Positions 16,170 to 24,367 of a stretch of DNA of 43,461 nt are shown here, piece by piece (the stretch's first letter is position 1; each line of letters starts with the position of its first letter). Source of the stretch: Massilia horti (lineage in GTDB: Bacteria; Pseudomonadota; Gammaproteobacteria; Burkholderiales; Burkholderiaceae_D). Location: contig NZ_SPUM01000092.1 of the NCBI RefSeq assembly GCF_004614195.1, forward strand, positions 1 to 43,461. Reading direction: 5' to 3'. The translations under genes were made by a program, and so were the position numbers. The notes below the pieces were generated by a model that ran no database searches, had not been told where the DNA came from, and saw only the letters and a program-made list of their open reading frames with translations.

Positions 16170-16565
16170 TTACGTGGCTGCAGGCGCGGCGTCGACGATG
16201 ACCTTGCCGAAGTAGCCGTACTGCAGGCTGGACGCGATGCGGTTGGCGACGATCTGGAATTCGGACGCGACGGCCGGTTCGAACAGGTGCACGGCGGTGG
16301 CCTGGAACAGCGCCAGCCAGCGCCGGAAATGGTCCGGTTCGATGCCGGACAGCGCCATGTGCTTGCCGAACACGTTGCCTTCGAAGCTGTGCGTGCTGAG
16401 CATCACGGTCGACCAGAATTCGACCATGCGCGCCAGGTGCGTATCCCAGTGATCGCCGATCGCGTCGTTGAAGACCGGCCCCAGCACGGGGTCGGCGCGG
16501 ACCTGGTCGTAGAACTGGTGGACCAGGGCGGTAATCGACGAGCGGTCGAGCGGCAGCGATGACAT
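16170..16565 (-). CDS. Group III truncated haemoglobin
   Basis: A 131-residue 2-over-2 haemoglobin. The family pattern is clear: FYDQVRADPVLGPVFN near the start, HWDTHLARMVEFWSTVML (about 39-56), then GNVFGKHMAL with H69 as the likely proximal haem ligand, and HFRRWLALF. Group III members, such as the Campylobacter Ctb protein, are linked to oxygen or nitric oxide handling under low oxygen. GAGGG precedes ATG 16565. A palindrome resembling an NsrR site lies just upstream over the probable -35, which would fit induction by nitric oxide. No NO reductase or NnrS gene is nearby. Confidence 0.9.
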   Translation of the reverse strand: MSSLPLDRSSITALVHQFYDQVRADPVLGPVFNDAIGDHWDTHLARMVEFWSTVMLSTHSFEGNVFGKHMALSGIEPDHFRRWLALFQATAVHLFEPAVASEFQIVANRIASSLQYGYFGKVIVDAAPAAT

Positions 16566-16595
16566 GTTTCCCTCGGGTGGATGGCAGACAGATGG

Positions 16596-16624
16596 ATGCT
16601 ACCGGACCGTCAAGTGTAAATCAA
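16596..16624 (-). promoter_or_regulatory. Probable promoter of the truncated haemoglobin gene
   Basis: On the minus strand TTGATT, 17 nt, TAGCAT, about 30 nt before the ATG at 16565. An alternative -35 (TTGACG) lies 11 bp further downstream. Confidence 0.45.
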
Positions 16625-16641
16625 GATTTTAAATGCATGTT
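16619..16641. promoter_or_regulatory. Candidate NsrR (nitric-oxide repressor) site
   Basis: The minus strand reads AACATGCATTT followed by AAAATCTTGATT. The first half matches the NsrR half-site AAGATGYATTT at 10 of 11 positions and continues into the AAAAT centre; the second half is weaker. It overlaps the probable -35 of a haemoglobin gene, a typical NsrR target. Confidence 0.4.
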
Positions 16642-16658
16642 TTGGATAAAAGGCACCC

Positions 16659-16776
16659 CGTAGGGTGCGCACCTGTGCGCACCGGTCAACGCATGCTGAC
16701 TTGCGGCTGCTGCTTCGCTATGCGGCTTTCGCGAACCGCGTGGGCACAGGTCCTCGGCGGCCCCGCCCCCCCTACG
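16659..16776. repeat. Dispersed intergenic repeat, about 118 bp, with short terminal inverted repeats
   Basis: Begins CGTAGGG and ends CCCTACG (7-bp inverted ends). Near one end is a hairpin GGTGCGCAC-CT-GTGCGCACC (16664-16683). The other end holds a 49-nt module (16728-16776) that recurs at 21691-21739 with three differences. No coding capacity. It fills most of the gap between the haemoglobin and old yellow enzyme genes. Confidence 0.7.
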
Positions 16777-16796
16777 CCACCGGCAAGCCACACGAC

Positions 16797-17924
16797 TCAC
16801 ACCTGGACCTGCACCCCCGACAGCGGCCCCTGCTGCATGGTTGGATAATCGATATAGCCTTCGGCCCCGCCGCCGTAGAAGGTTTCCCGTTTCGGGACAT
16901 TGAGCGGCGCGCGCCGGCGGAAGCGCTCCGGCAGGTCGGGGTTGGCGAGGAACAGCTGGCCGAACGCGACCAGGTCCGCCACGCCCGCCTGCAGCACCCG
17001 GTTGGCGCGCTCCAGGTCAAAGCCGCCGGCCACGATCAGCGTGCCCGGGTAGAGCGTGCGGAAGTAGTGCGCCGACAGGTCCGGTATCGGGTGCTCGCAT
17101 GGCCGCTGGGACGACTCGATCAGGTGCAGGTAGGCCAAGTCCTTCCTTGCGAGCTCCTCAACCACGTAGGAAAACGTCTGCTGCGGATGGCTGTCGCGCA
17201 TGTCGTTGAAGGCGCTGCCGGGCGACAGGCGCACGCCGACCCGGTCGCTGCCGCACACCGACGCCACCGCGTCGGCCACTTCGATCAGCAGCCGCGCGCG
17301 GTTCTCGACGCTGCCGCCATACTGGTCGGTGCGCTGGTTGGTGCTGTCTTCCAAAAACTGGTCGAGCAGGTAGCCGTTCGCGCCGTGCACCTCGATGCCG
17401 TCGAAGCCGGCCGCCTGCGCGTTCTGGGCGCCCTGGCGGAACTGCTCGACGATCTGCGGCACTTCGCCGGTGTCCAGCGCGCGCGGCGTGGGGATGTCCT
17501 TCAGTCCGTCCGCGGTGTAGGTCTGCACGCCGCGCGGCGCGATCGCGGACGGCGCGACCGGCAGCTCGCCGTTCAGGAAATCGGGGTGCGAGATGCGCCC
17601 CACGTGCCACAGCTGCAGGTAGATGTGGCTGCCCGCCGCGTGGACCGCATCGGTGACCTTCTTCCAGCCCGCGATCTGGTCATCGCTGTGGATGCCCGGC
17701 GTCGCGATGTAGCCCTGGCCGGCGGGCGATGCCTGGGTCGCTTCGGTGACGATCAGGCCGGCGCCGGCGCGCTGGCTGTAGTACTCGGGCGCCATCTGCG
17801 ACGGCACGTTACCCGGTTCGGCGCGGCTGCGGGTCAGCGGCGCCATCACCATCCGGTTCTTCAGGTGCAGTGGGCCGAGCTGGTAGGGAGCGAACAGATC
17901 GGTCCCTTGGGTAGGAGAATTCAT
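16797..17924 (-). CDS. Old yellow enzyme family NADH:flavin oxidoreductase (NemA-like)
   Basis: A 375-residue FMN-dependent TIM-barrel ene-reductase that reduces activated C=C bonds, quinones, N-ethylmaleimide or nitro esters with NAD(P)H. Key stretches: RMVMAPLTRSRA, LWHVGRISHPDF, and HGANGYLLDQF, where H180 and N183 are the substrate-anchoring pair; then QYGGSVENR and GGFDLERANRVL for FMN binding. The length fits the classical, non-thermophilic group. ATG 17924 has AAAGGAG upstream. It is divergent from an aldo/keto reductase (180 bp between starts), a common pairing in electrophile and aldehyde detoxification. No regulator gene is adjacent. Confidence 0.92.
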   Translation of the reverse strand: MNSPTQGTDLFAPYQLGPLHLKNRMVMAPLTRSRAEPGNVPSQMAPEYYSQRAGAGLIVTEATQASPAGQGYIATPGIHSDDQIAGWKKVTDAVHAAGSHIYLQLWHVGRISHPDFLNGELPVAPSAIAPRGVQTYTADGLKDIPTPRALDTGEVPQIVEQFRQGAQNAQAAGFDGIEVHGANGYLLDQFLEDSTNQRTDQYGGSVENRARLLIEVADAVASVCGSDRVGVRLSPGSAFNDMRDSHPQQTFSYVVEELARKDLAYLHLIESSQRPCEHPIPDLSAHYFRTLYPGTLIVAGGFDLERANRVLQAGVADLVAFGQLFLANPDLPERFRRRAPLNVPKRETFYGGGAEGYIDYPTMQQGPLSGVQVQV

Positions 17925-17950
17925 CGCCGTCTCCTTTGAGGCAAAGGGCC

Positions 17951-17979
17951 AGTCTAGGAAAAGGCTAGGTGAGCGTCAA
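17951..17979 (-). promoter_or_regulatory. Promoter of the old yellow enzyme gene
   Basis: On the minus strand TTGACG, 17 nt, TAGACT, with the -10 ending 26 nt before the ATG at 17924. Good spacing and sequence. Confidence 0.6.
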
Positions 17980-18104
17980 ACGCGGTTCGAGGCGTGCGCG
18001 ATGCTGCGCCTGGCCGGGAGGCGGCTTTCGTGTGCCTCCTTTTCGGCCAAGCCGGTATCGTTACATCGACGGCTGTCCGGTCTTGCGCCGGAAAGGAGCA
18101 CACG

Positions 18105-19094
18105 ATGAAAATCCGCAGGCTCGGCAAAGACGGCCTGGAAGTGTCCGCCATCGGCCTGGGTTGCATGGGCATGAGCGACTTCTACGCCAACCGGGACGAC
18201 GCCGAGTCGATCGCGACGATCCAGGACGCGATCGGCCTGGGCGTGACGCTGTTCGACACGGCCGACGTCTACGGACCGCACACCAACGAGGAGCTGGTCG
18301 GGCGCGCCATCAAGGGCCACCGCAACGAGCTGGTCATCGCCACCAAGTTCGGCATCATGCGCAGCCCTGAACACCCGGACGACTTTCGCGTCAACGGCCG
18401 GCCCGAGTACGTGCGCCAGGCCTGCGACGCGAGCTTGGCACGGTTGGGCGTGGACACCATCGACCTGTACTACCAGCACCGGATCGACCCGGCGGTGCCG
18501 ATCGAGGACACGGTGGGCGCCATGGCCGGCCTGGTCAAGGAGGGCAAGGTCCGCTGCATCGGCCTGTCCGAGGCGTCGGTGCCGACCATCGAGCGCGCCG
18601 CGCGCGAGCACCCGATCACGGCGCTGCAGAGCGAGTATTCGCTGTGGTCGCGCGACCCGGAAGAGGGCCAGCTCGAGTGCTGCCGGCAGTTAGGGATCGG
18701 CTTCGTGGCCTACAGTCCGCTCGGGCGCGGCTTTTTGACCGGCCAGATCCGGCGGCCCGAAGACTTTGCGCCGGACGACTTTCGTGCGCACAATCCGCGT
18801 TTTCAGGGCGAGAACTTCCAGAAGAACCTGGAATTGGTGGACAAGGTGCGCGAGCTGGCGGCGCAAATAGGGTGCACCGCGGGACAGCTGGCGCTGGCCT
18901 GGGTGCTGCGAAGAGGCACAGACATCGTCCCGATCCCGGGCACCAGGCGCCGCAAGAACTTGGAAGAGAACGTGAAGGCGGCCGACATCGAGCTCGAACC
19001 CGAACAGGTGGCCGCGCTGGACGCGATCTTCCCGCCGGGCGCCGTGGCCGGCCCGCGTTACGCGCAATCGGATATGGCGGCCGTGAACCGCTGA
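18105..19094 (+). CDS. Aldo/keto reductase
   Basis: A 329-residue NADPH-dependent TIM-barrel reductase for aldehydes and ketones. The catalytic tetrad is complete: D51 and Y56 in FDTADVYG, K81 in ATKFG and H125 in YYQHRIDP. The C-terminal cofactor region reads [17 protein letters not shown], and the length fits the YajO/AKR13-like group. ATG 18105 has AAAGGAG at good distance; the longer open frame from 17994 lacks family sequence. Divergent from the old yellow enzyme gene. A small inverted repeat (19113-19129) separates it from the GGDEF-EAL gene. Confidence 0.93.
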   Translation: MKIRRLGKDGLEVSAIGLGCMGMSDFYANRDDAESIATIQDAIGLGVTLFDTADVYGPHTNEELVGRAIKGHRNELVIATKFGIMRSPEHPDDFRVNGRPEYVRQACDASLARLGVDTIDLYYQHRIDPAVPIEDTVGAMAGLVKEGKVRCIGLSEASVPTIERAAREHPITALQSEYSLWSRDPEEGQLECCRQLGIGFVAYSPLGRGFLTGQIRRPEDFAPDDFRAHNPRFQGENFQKNLELVDKVRELAAQIGCTAGQLALAWVLRRGTDIVPIPGTRRRKNLEENVKAADIELEPEQVAALDAIFPPGAVAGPRYAQSDMAAVNR

Positions 19095-19112
19095 TGCGGC
19101 GCGCGGCCTTAA

Positions 19113-19129
19113 AACGTGCGATGCACGTT
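19113..19129. repeat. Small inverted repeat between aldo/keto reductase and GGDEF-EAL genes
   Basis: AACGTGC-GAT-GCACGTT, 7-bp arms with a 3-nt loop, no T-run. It ends 13 bp before the GGDEF-EAL ATG and could be a weak hairpin near the ribosome-binding site or an operator. Confidence 0.35.
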
Positions 19130-19142
19130 CGGCGAGGCCAGC

Positions 19143-21395
19143 ATGGGCTCTTCGACAGATGCAGGACGGGAGCTGGACCAGGGACCGATTGGCCCGGATC
19201 GGCTGGAGCAGGAGGCGCGCAGCCGCTGCGCGCTGCTTGCCGTTATCTGTGAGCAGATGGAGCAGGCCGCATTCATCCTGCGGCCAGGCGGCGACGGGCA
19301 ACTGCGCTTCGAGACGGTCAACCAGGCGTTCTGCCTGCTGGCCGGTTTGCCGCGCGAGCAGGTGCTGGGCAAGCGCGTGACGGACGTGATCCCCGAGGCC
19401 GCGCAGGCGGCGACGCTGGCGCACCTGCGCGAGGCGCTCGAGCGCGCGGCCACAGTGCGCTGGGAGGCCACGCTCGATTTCCCGTCCGCTCAGAAGACCG
19501 GCGCGCTGGCGGTGACGCCGGCGTACGATGCGCACGGTCAGCTGGTCGGTGTGGCCGGCACCGTGTACGACCTCACCCGTGCCAGCCGGCTCGAAGCGCA
19601 GCTGAGCGCTGCCAGGGCCGAGACCACGCCTTTGGCGCGTGCCCTGCGCATGAGCGGGGCTCCACCGGAGCAGGTGCTGGCGCGGGCGACCCTGCTGGCC
19701 CGGCTCGCGCGCCAGGCGCCGGGCGCGCTGTTTCAGCTGGCGCTGCGGCCAGATGGCAGGCTGCACTGCCCATACATCAGCGATGCGGCGCAGGCGCTGT
19801 TTGGGTGTGCGCCGGCCGAGATCGAAGCGAGCTTCAAATGCCTGCTGCAATGCATCCCGCGGCGCGACCGGGCCAGGCTGCGGCGCGCGATGCTGGCATC
19901 GGCGCTGCGGCTGCAGCCGTGGCACTCCGAGTTCCCGGTCGCGCTGCCAGGCGACGCCGGCATACGCGGCTGGCGCGAACTGGTGGCCGCGCCCACGCGC
20001 CAGGCCGACGGCACCGTGGCCTGGCATGGCTTCATCGGCGACATCAGCGAGCGCAAGCGCATCGAGGAGACGATCGGCCAGTTCAACGACAGGCTGGCGA
20101 AGCGCGTTCACTACGACCCGCTGACCGGGCTGCCGAACCGGTTCCTGTTCGGCGACCGGCTTGCGCTGGAGATGAAGCATGCGGCAACCGGCGGCCACGG
20201 CATGGCGCTGCTGTTCATCGGGCTGGACCGCCGCAAGCTGGCGAGCGATCTGGCAGGGCAGGATGCCGATGAGGCCTTGCTGGCGTACGCGGCGCGCCGC
20301 ATCGAGCGCTGCCTGCAGCCGGGCGACACCGTGGCGCGGCTGGGCGACGACGAGTTTGCCGTGATCCTGACCGAATGCGGCGAAGTGGAGCATGCCGAGC
20401 TGGTCGCTCAGCGCCTCATCGACGTGCTGCGCGCGCCGTTTTGCGTTGGGAACGGGCAGGCCGTCGTTTCAGCCAGCATCGGCATTGCGCAGTACCCGGA
20501 CGACGGCGGCCAGCCGGAGCGGCTGATGCAGGGCGCCGACCAGGCCATGGCCCGGGCCAGGGCATCCGGCCGCAACCGGCTGGCCTTCCTCGAGGTGGGC
20601 ATGCAGGCGGCGGCGATGCGGCGCCTGCGGCTGGCCAGCGAATTGCGCGGCGCGCTGGCGGACGGCCAGTTGCTGCTGCTGTTCCAGCCGATCCTCGATA
20701 TCCGCACCAGCCAGATCACCAAGGCGGAAGCGCTGCTGCGCTGGCGGCGTGCCGGACACGAACCGGCGCTGCCGGCCGGCCTGTTCGGCATTGCCGAGGA
20801 AAACGGCCTGATCCATGAGATCGGCGACTGGGTGTTCGTCGAGGCTGCGCGCTGGGCGCAGCGCTGGAGCGGGATGCTGGGGCGGCGCTTCCAGGTCAGC
20901 ATCAACAAATCGCAGGCGGAGTTCGAACAGCCGCACCATGTGCCCGACTGGGGCGAACACTGGCAGTGCCAGGTCGATCCCTGCATCGCGGTCGAGATCC
21001 CGGAGGGCATGCTGCAGCACCTGAACGGCGCGATGGTGAGCAGGCTGCACGAGCTGCAGGCGGCGGGCATCGAAATCGCGGTCGACGGCTTTGGCACCGG
21101 CTATTCGTCGATGAGCTACCTGAAGCGGCTGGCGGTCGACTACCTGAAGATCGACAAGAGTTTTGTCGCGGGGATGCTGCACGACCAGACCAGCCGGACC
21201 ATCACCGAAACCATCATCGTGATGGCGCACAAGCTCGGGCTGAAAGTGATCGCCGAGGGCGTCGAGCACGAGCGGCAGCGCGCGTGGCTGGCCGAGCAGG
21301 GCTGCGACTACCTGCAGGGCTACCTGTTCGGGCAGCCGGTGGAGGCGCAGCCGTTCGAACGGATGCTGGCGAGCCAGCCGTTTGCCGCACATTGA
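19143..21395 (+). CDS. PAS-PAS-GGDEF-EAL protein with degenerate catalytic motifs
   Basis: A 750-residue cyclic-di-GMP signalling protein without membrane segments. Order: PAS about 30-145, PAS about 182-312, GGDEF about 325-485, EAL about 500-745. The GGDEF motif reads GDDEF (401-405), the guanine-contacting Asn of the LDxDxFKxxND strand is Ser, and the product-inhibition RxxD site is QPGD. The EAL domain keeps E529-A-L, N588, E618, K669, D671 and E705, but its DDFGTG loop is DGFGTG (D648, G649), losing one metal-site aspartate. It may therefore be a c-di-GMP receptor, or weakly active, rather than a normal synthase/hydrolase. ATG 19143 has GAGG 5 nt upstream; an in-frame ATG at 19116 lies within an inverted repeat. 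Confidence 0.9.
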   Translation: MGSSTDAGRELDQGPIGPDRLEQEARSRCALLAVICEQMEQAAFILRPGGDGQLRFETVNQAFCLLAGLPREQVLGKRVTDVIPEAAQAATLAHLREALERAATVRWEATLDFPSAQKTGALAVTPAYDAHGQLVGVAGTVYDLTRASRLEAQLSAARAETTPLARALRMSGAPPEQVLARATLLARLARQAPGALFQLALRPDGRLHCPYISDAAQALFGCAPAEIEASFKCLLQCIPRRDRARLRRAMLASALRLQPWHSEFPVALPGDAGIRGWRELVAAPTRQADGTVAWHGFIGDISERKRIEETIGQFNDRLAKRVHYDPLTGLPNRFLFGDRLALEMKHAATGGHGMALLFIGLDRRKLASDLAGQDADEALLAYAARRIERCLQPGDTVARLGDDEFAVILTECGEVEHAELVAQRLIDVLRAPFCVGNGQAVVSASIGIAQYPDDGGQPERLMQGADQAMARARASGRNRLAFLEVGMQAAAMRRLRLASELRGALADGQLLLLFQPILDIRTSQITKAEALLRWRRAGHEPALPAGLFGIAEENGLIHEIGDWVFVEAARWAQRWSGMLGRRFQVSINKSQAEFEQPHHVPDWGEHWQCQVDPCIAVEIPEGMLQHLNGAMVSRLHELQAAGIEIAVDGFGTGYSSMSYLKRLAVDYLKIDKSFVAGMLHDQTSRTITETIIVMAHKLGLKVIAEGVEHERQRAWLAEQGCDYLQGYLFGQPVEAQPFERMLASQPFAAH

Positions 21396-21585
21396 GCCAG
21401 CGGCTAATCGTAACGTGAATCAACCGCATGTCGAAGGCGTGACTATGCCTCGCCGAAACATGCGATAAAGAAACGCAAAACGCGATGCAATGTTGGCCAA
21501 GCGCCACCGCTGGCGCCTCTAACCGTGAATTGCGCTGCGTTTTGCGTGATTCATCCTACGGGGCGGCACGTCGCTTTGCAATGCC

Positions 21586-21739
21586 CGGTAGGGTGGGCGG
21601 GTCTCCCGCCCACGCGTTCAAACCAAGCGCGAATAAACGGAATACATGGCCGCTCTGCCACTGGCTGAACGGCCGCACCACTACGCCACGTTCGCGAACC
21701 GCGTGCGCACTGGTCCTCGGCGGCCCCGCGCCCCCTACG
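21586..21739. repeat. Second member of the dispersed CGTAGGG...CCCTACG repeat family, at the apex
   Basis: Opens CGGTAGGG, carries a hairpin (GTGGGCGGG-TCT-CCCGCCCAC, 21593-21613) just inside, and closes with the 49-nt module 21691-21739 ending CCCTACG. This is the same plan as 16659-16776. It straddles the inner end of the left arm and most of the loop. The first part recurs inverted at 21839-21876, where it opens CGTTAGGG. Confidence 0.6.
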
Positions 21740-21838
21740 ATTTGCATCGGCCGCTGGCCTGATGTCCTGCAAACGGCTGCCCGCCAGCATTCAGGATGCG
21801 CTGCCACCACCGTTATGCATTCGCTTGATTCTCGCCCT
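21624..21838. other. Non-symmetric centre (loop) of the palindrome, 215 bp
   Basis: The only part of the window without a mirror image. It includes 21691-21739, a 49-nt module matching 16728-16776 at 46 of 49 positions, so the loop lies in a dispersed intergenic repeat. Short open frames crossing it (for example 21485-21844) show no recognisable protein or ribosome-binding site. I see no promoter, tRNA or protein gene in it. Confidence 0.9.
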
Positions 21839-22066
21839 GTTTGAACGCGTGGGCGGGAGACCCGCCCACCCTAACGGGCATTGCAAAGCGACGTGCCGCC
21901 CCGTAGGATGAATCACGCAAAACGCAGCGCAATTCACGGTTAGAGGCGCCAGCGGTGGCGCTTGGCCAACATTGCATCGCGTTTTGCGTTTCTTTATCGC
22001 ATGTTTCGGCGAGGCATAGTCACGCCTTCGACATGCGGTTGATTCACGTTACGATTAGCCGCTGGC

Positions 22067-24319
22067 TCAATGTGCGGCAAACGGCTGGCTCGCCAGCATC
22101 CGTTCGAACGGCTGCGCCTCCACCGGCTGCCCGAACAGGTAGCCCTGCAGGTAGTCGCAGCCCTGCTCGGCCAGCCACGCGCGCTGCCGCTCGTGCTCGA
22201 CGCCCTCGGCGATCACTTTCAGCCCGAGCTTGTGCGCCATCACGATGATGGTTTCGGTGATGGTCCGGCTGGTCTGGTCGTGCAGCATCCCCGCGACAAA
22301 ACTCTTGTCGATCTTCAGGTAGTCGACCGCCAGCCGCTTCAGGTAGCTCATCGACGAATAGCCGGTGCCAAAGCCGTCGACCGCGATTTCGATGCCCGCC
22401 GCCTGCAGCTCGTGCAGCCTGCTCACCATCGCGCCGTTCAGGTGCTGCAGCATGCCCTCCGGGATCTCGACCGCGATGCAGGGATCGACCTGGCACTGCC
22501 AGTGTTCGCCCCAGTCGGGCACATGGTGCGGCTGTTCGAACTCCGCCTGCGATTTGTTGATGCTGACCTGGAAGCGCCGCCCCAGCATCCCGCTCCAGCG
22601 CTGCGCCCAGCGCGCAGCCTCGACGAACACCCAGTCGCCGATCTCATGGATCAGGCCGTTTTCCTCGGCAATGCCGAACAGGCCGGCCGGCAGCGCCGGT
22701 TCGTGTCCGGCACGCCGCCAGCGCAGCAGCGCTTCCGCCTTGGTGATCTGGCTGGTGCGGATATCGAGGATCGGCTGGAACAGCAGCAGCAACTGGCCGT
22801 CCGCCAGCGCGCCGCGCAATTCGCTGGCCAGCCGCAGGCGCCGCATCGCCGCCGCCTGCATGCCCACCTCGAGGAAGGCCAGCCGGTTGCGGCCGGATGC
22901 CCTGGCCCGGGCCATGGCCTGGTCGGCGCCCTGCATCAGCCGCTCCGGCTGGCCGCCGTCGTCCGGGTACTGCGCAATGCCGATGCTGGCTGAAACGACG
23001 GCCTGCCCGTTCCCAACGCAAAACGGCGCGCGCAGCACGTCGATGAGGCGCTGAGCGACCAGCTCGGCATGCTCCACTTCGCCGCATTCGGTCAGGATCA
23101 CGGCAAACTCGTCGTCGCCCAGCCGCGCCACGGTGTCGCCCGGCTGCAGGCAGCGCTCGATGCGGCGCGCCGCGTACGCCAGCAAGGCCTCATCGGCATC
23201 CTGCCCTGCCAGATCGCTCGCCAGCTTGCGGCGGTCCAGCCCGATGAACAGCAGCGCCATGCCGTGGCCGCCGGTTGCCGCATGCTTCATCTCCAGCGCA
23301 AGCCGGTCGCCGAACAGGAACCGGTTCGGCAGCCCGGTCAGCGGGTCGTAGTGAACGCGCTTCGCCAGCCTGTCGTTGAACTGGCCGATCGTCTCCTCGA
23401 TGCGCTTGCGCTCGCTGATGTCGCCGATGAAGCCATGCCAGGCCACGGTGCCGTCGGCCTGGCGCGTGGGCGCGGCCACCAGTTCGCGCCAGCCGCGTAT
23501 GCCGGCGTCGCCTGGCAGCGCGACCGGGAACTCGGAGTGCCACGGCTGCAGCCGCAGCGCCGATGCCAGCATCGCGCGCCGCAGCCTGGCCCGGTCGCGC
23601 CGCGGGATGCATTGCAGCAGGCATTTGAAGCTCGCTTCGATCTCGGCCGGCGCACACCCAAACAGCGCCTGCGCCGCATCGCTGATGTATGGGCAGTGCA
23701 GCCTGCCATCTGGCCGCAGCGCCAGCTGAAACAGCGCGCCCGGCGCCTGGCGCGCGAGCCGGGCCAGCAGGGTCGCCCGCGCCAGCACCTGCTCCGGTGG
23801 AGCCCCGCTCATGCGCAGGGCACGCGCCAAAGGCGTGGTCTCGGCCCTGGCAGCGCTCAGCTGCGCTTCGAGCCGGCTGGCACGGGTGAGGTCGTACACG
23901 GTGCCGGCCACACCGACCAGCTGACCGTGCGCATCGTACGCCGGCGTCACCGCCAGCGCGCCGGTCTTCTGAGCGGACGGGAAATCGAGCGTGGCCTCCC
24001 AGCGCACTGTGGCCGCGCGCTCGAGCGCCTCGCGCAGGTGCGCCAGCGTCGCCGCCTGCGCGGCCTCGGGGATCACGTCCGTCACGCGCTTGCCCAGCAC
24101 CTGCTCGCGCGGCAAACCGGCCAGCAGGCAGAACGCCTGGTTGACCGTCTCGAAGCGCAGTTGCCCGTCGCCGCCTGGCCGCAGGATGAATGCGGCCTGC
24201 TCCATCTGCTCACAGATAACGGCAAGCAGCGCGCAGCGGCTGCGCGCCTCCTGCTCCAGCCGATCCGGGCCAATCGGTCCCTGGTCCAGCTCCCGTCCTG
24301 CATCTGTCGAAGAGCCCAT
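22067..24319 (-). CDS. PAS-PAS-GGDEF-EAL protein, mirror copy
   Basis: Second copy of the 750-residue cyclic-di-GMP signalling protein at 19143-21395, identical in sequence and convergent with it across the apex. Same degenerate GDDEF and DGFGTG motifs. Confidence 0.88.
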   Translation of the reverse strand: MGSSTDAGRELDQGPIGPDRLEQEARSRCALLAVICEQMEQAAFILRPGGDGQLRFETVNQAFCLLAGLPREQVLGKRVTDVIPEAAQAATLAHLREALERAATVRWEATLDFPSAQKTGALAVTPAYDAHGQLVGVAGTVYDLTRASRLEAQLSAARAETTPLARALRMSGAPPEQVLARATLLARLARQAPGALFQLALRPDGRLHCPYISDAAQALFGCAPAEIEASFKCLLQCIPRRDRARLRRAMLASALRLQPWHSEFPVALPGDAGIRGWRELVAAPTRQADGTVAWHGFIGDISERKRIEETIGQFNDRLAKRVHYDPLTGLPNRFLFGDRLALEMKHAATGGHGMALLFIGLDRRKLASDLAGQDADEALLAYAARRIERCLQPGDTVARLGDDEFAVILTECGEVEHAELVAQRLIDVLRAPFCVGNGQAVVSASIGIAQYPDDGGQPERLMQGADQAMARARASGRNRLAFLEVGMQAAAMRRLRLASELRGALADGQLLLLFQPILDIRTSQITKAEALLRWRRAGHEPALPAGLFGIAEENGLIHEIGDWVFVEAARWAQRWSGMLGRRFQVSINKSQAEFEQPHHVPDWGEHWQCQVDPCIAVEIPEGMLQHLNGAMVSRLHELQAAGIEIAVDGFGTGYSSMSYLKRLAVDYLKIDKSFVAGMLHDQTSRTITETIIVMAHKLGLKVIAEGVEHERQRAWLAEQGCDYLQGYLFGQPVEAQPFERMLASQPFAAH

Positions 24320-24367
24320 GCTGGCCTCGCCGAACGTGCATCGCACGTTTTAAGGCCGCGCGCCGCA

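Larger units (their letters stand above)
1..21623. repeat. Left arm of a 43.5-kb near-perfect inverted repeat
   Basis: Position x on this arm is the complement of 43462-x on the right arm. I checked the outer ends, several intergenic stretches and the apex base by base. All ORFs outside the centre recur with identical translations in several frames of the other strand, which leaves little room for hidden substitutions. The only mismatch seen is at 21588 (g, against a at 21874), 36 bp from the inner end. The arm carries 20 genes. Confidence 0.98.
21396..22066. other. Gene-free apex region between the two inverted GGDEF-EAL copies
   Basis: 671 bp without a supportable gene. On the left side: an imperfect inverted pair CGCAAAACGCGATGCAAT (from about 21475) and ATTGCGCTGCGTTTTGCG (from about 21529), then a hairpin GTGGGCGGG-TCT-CCCGCCCAC (21593-21613). 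The same elements recur inverted on the right. The 215-bp centre lies between. All of it looks like repetitive extragenic DNA. Confidence 0.8.

Noticed and set aside
16665..17939. Long open frame antisense to the old yellow enzyme gene, and similar ones at 3050-4720 (-), 18690-20393 (-) and 9875-11293 (+)
   Set aside because: Composition (Arg/Ala/His/Gln-rich) is that of shadow frames in GC-rich DNA, and the opposite strand holds a clear family protein in each case.
21485..21977. Short open frames across the palindrome centre (for example 21485-21844 + and 21551-21790 -)
   Set aside because: No recognisable protein features or ribosome-binding site; they run through repeat hairpins and differ between the two sides only because of the loop.
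21396..22066. Hairpin telomere junction of a linear replicon, or a replication origin
   Set aside because: A resolved telomere dimer should be symmetric to the centre; here 215 bp is non-symmetric and belongs to a dispersed repeat. No protelomerase, rep gene, iterons or DnaA boxes were seen.
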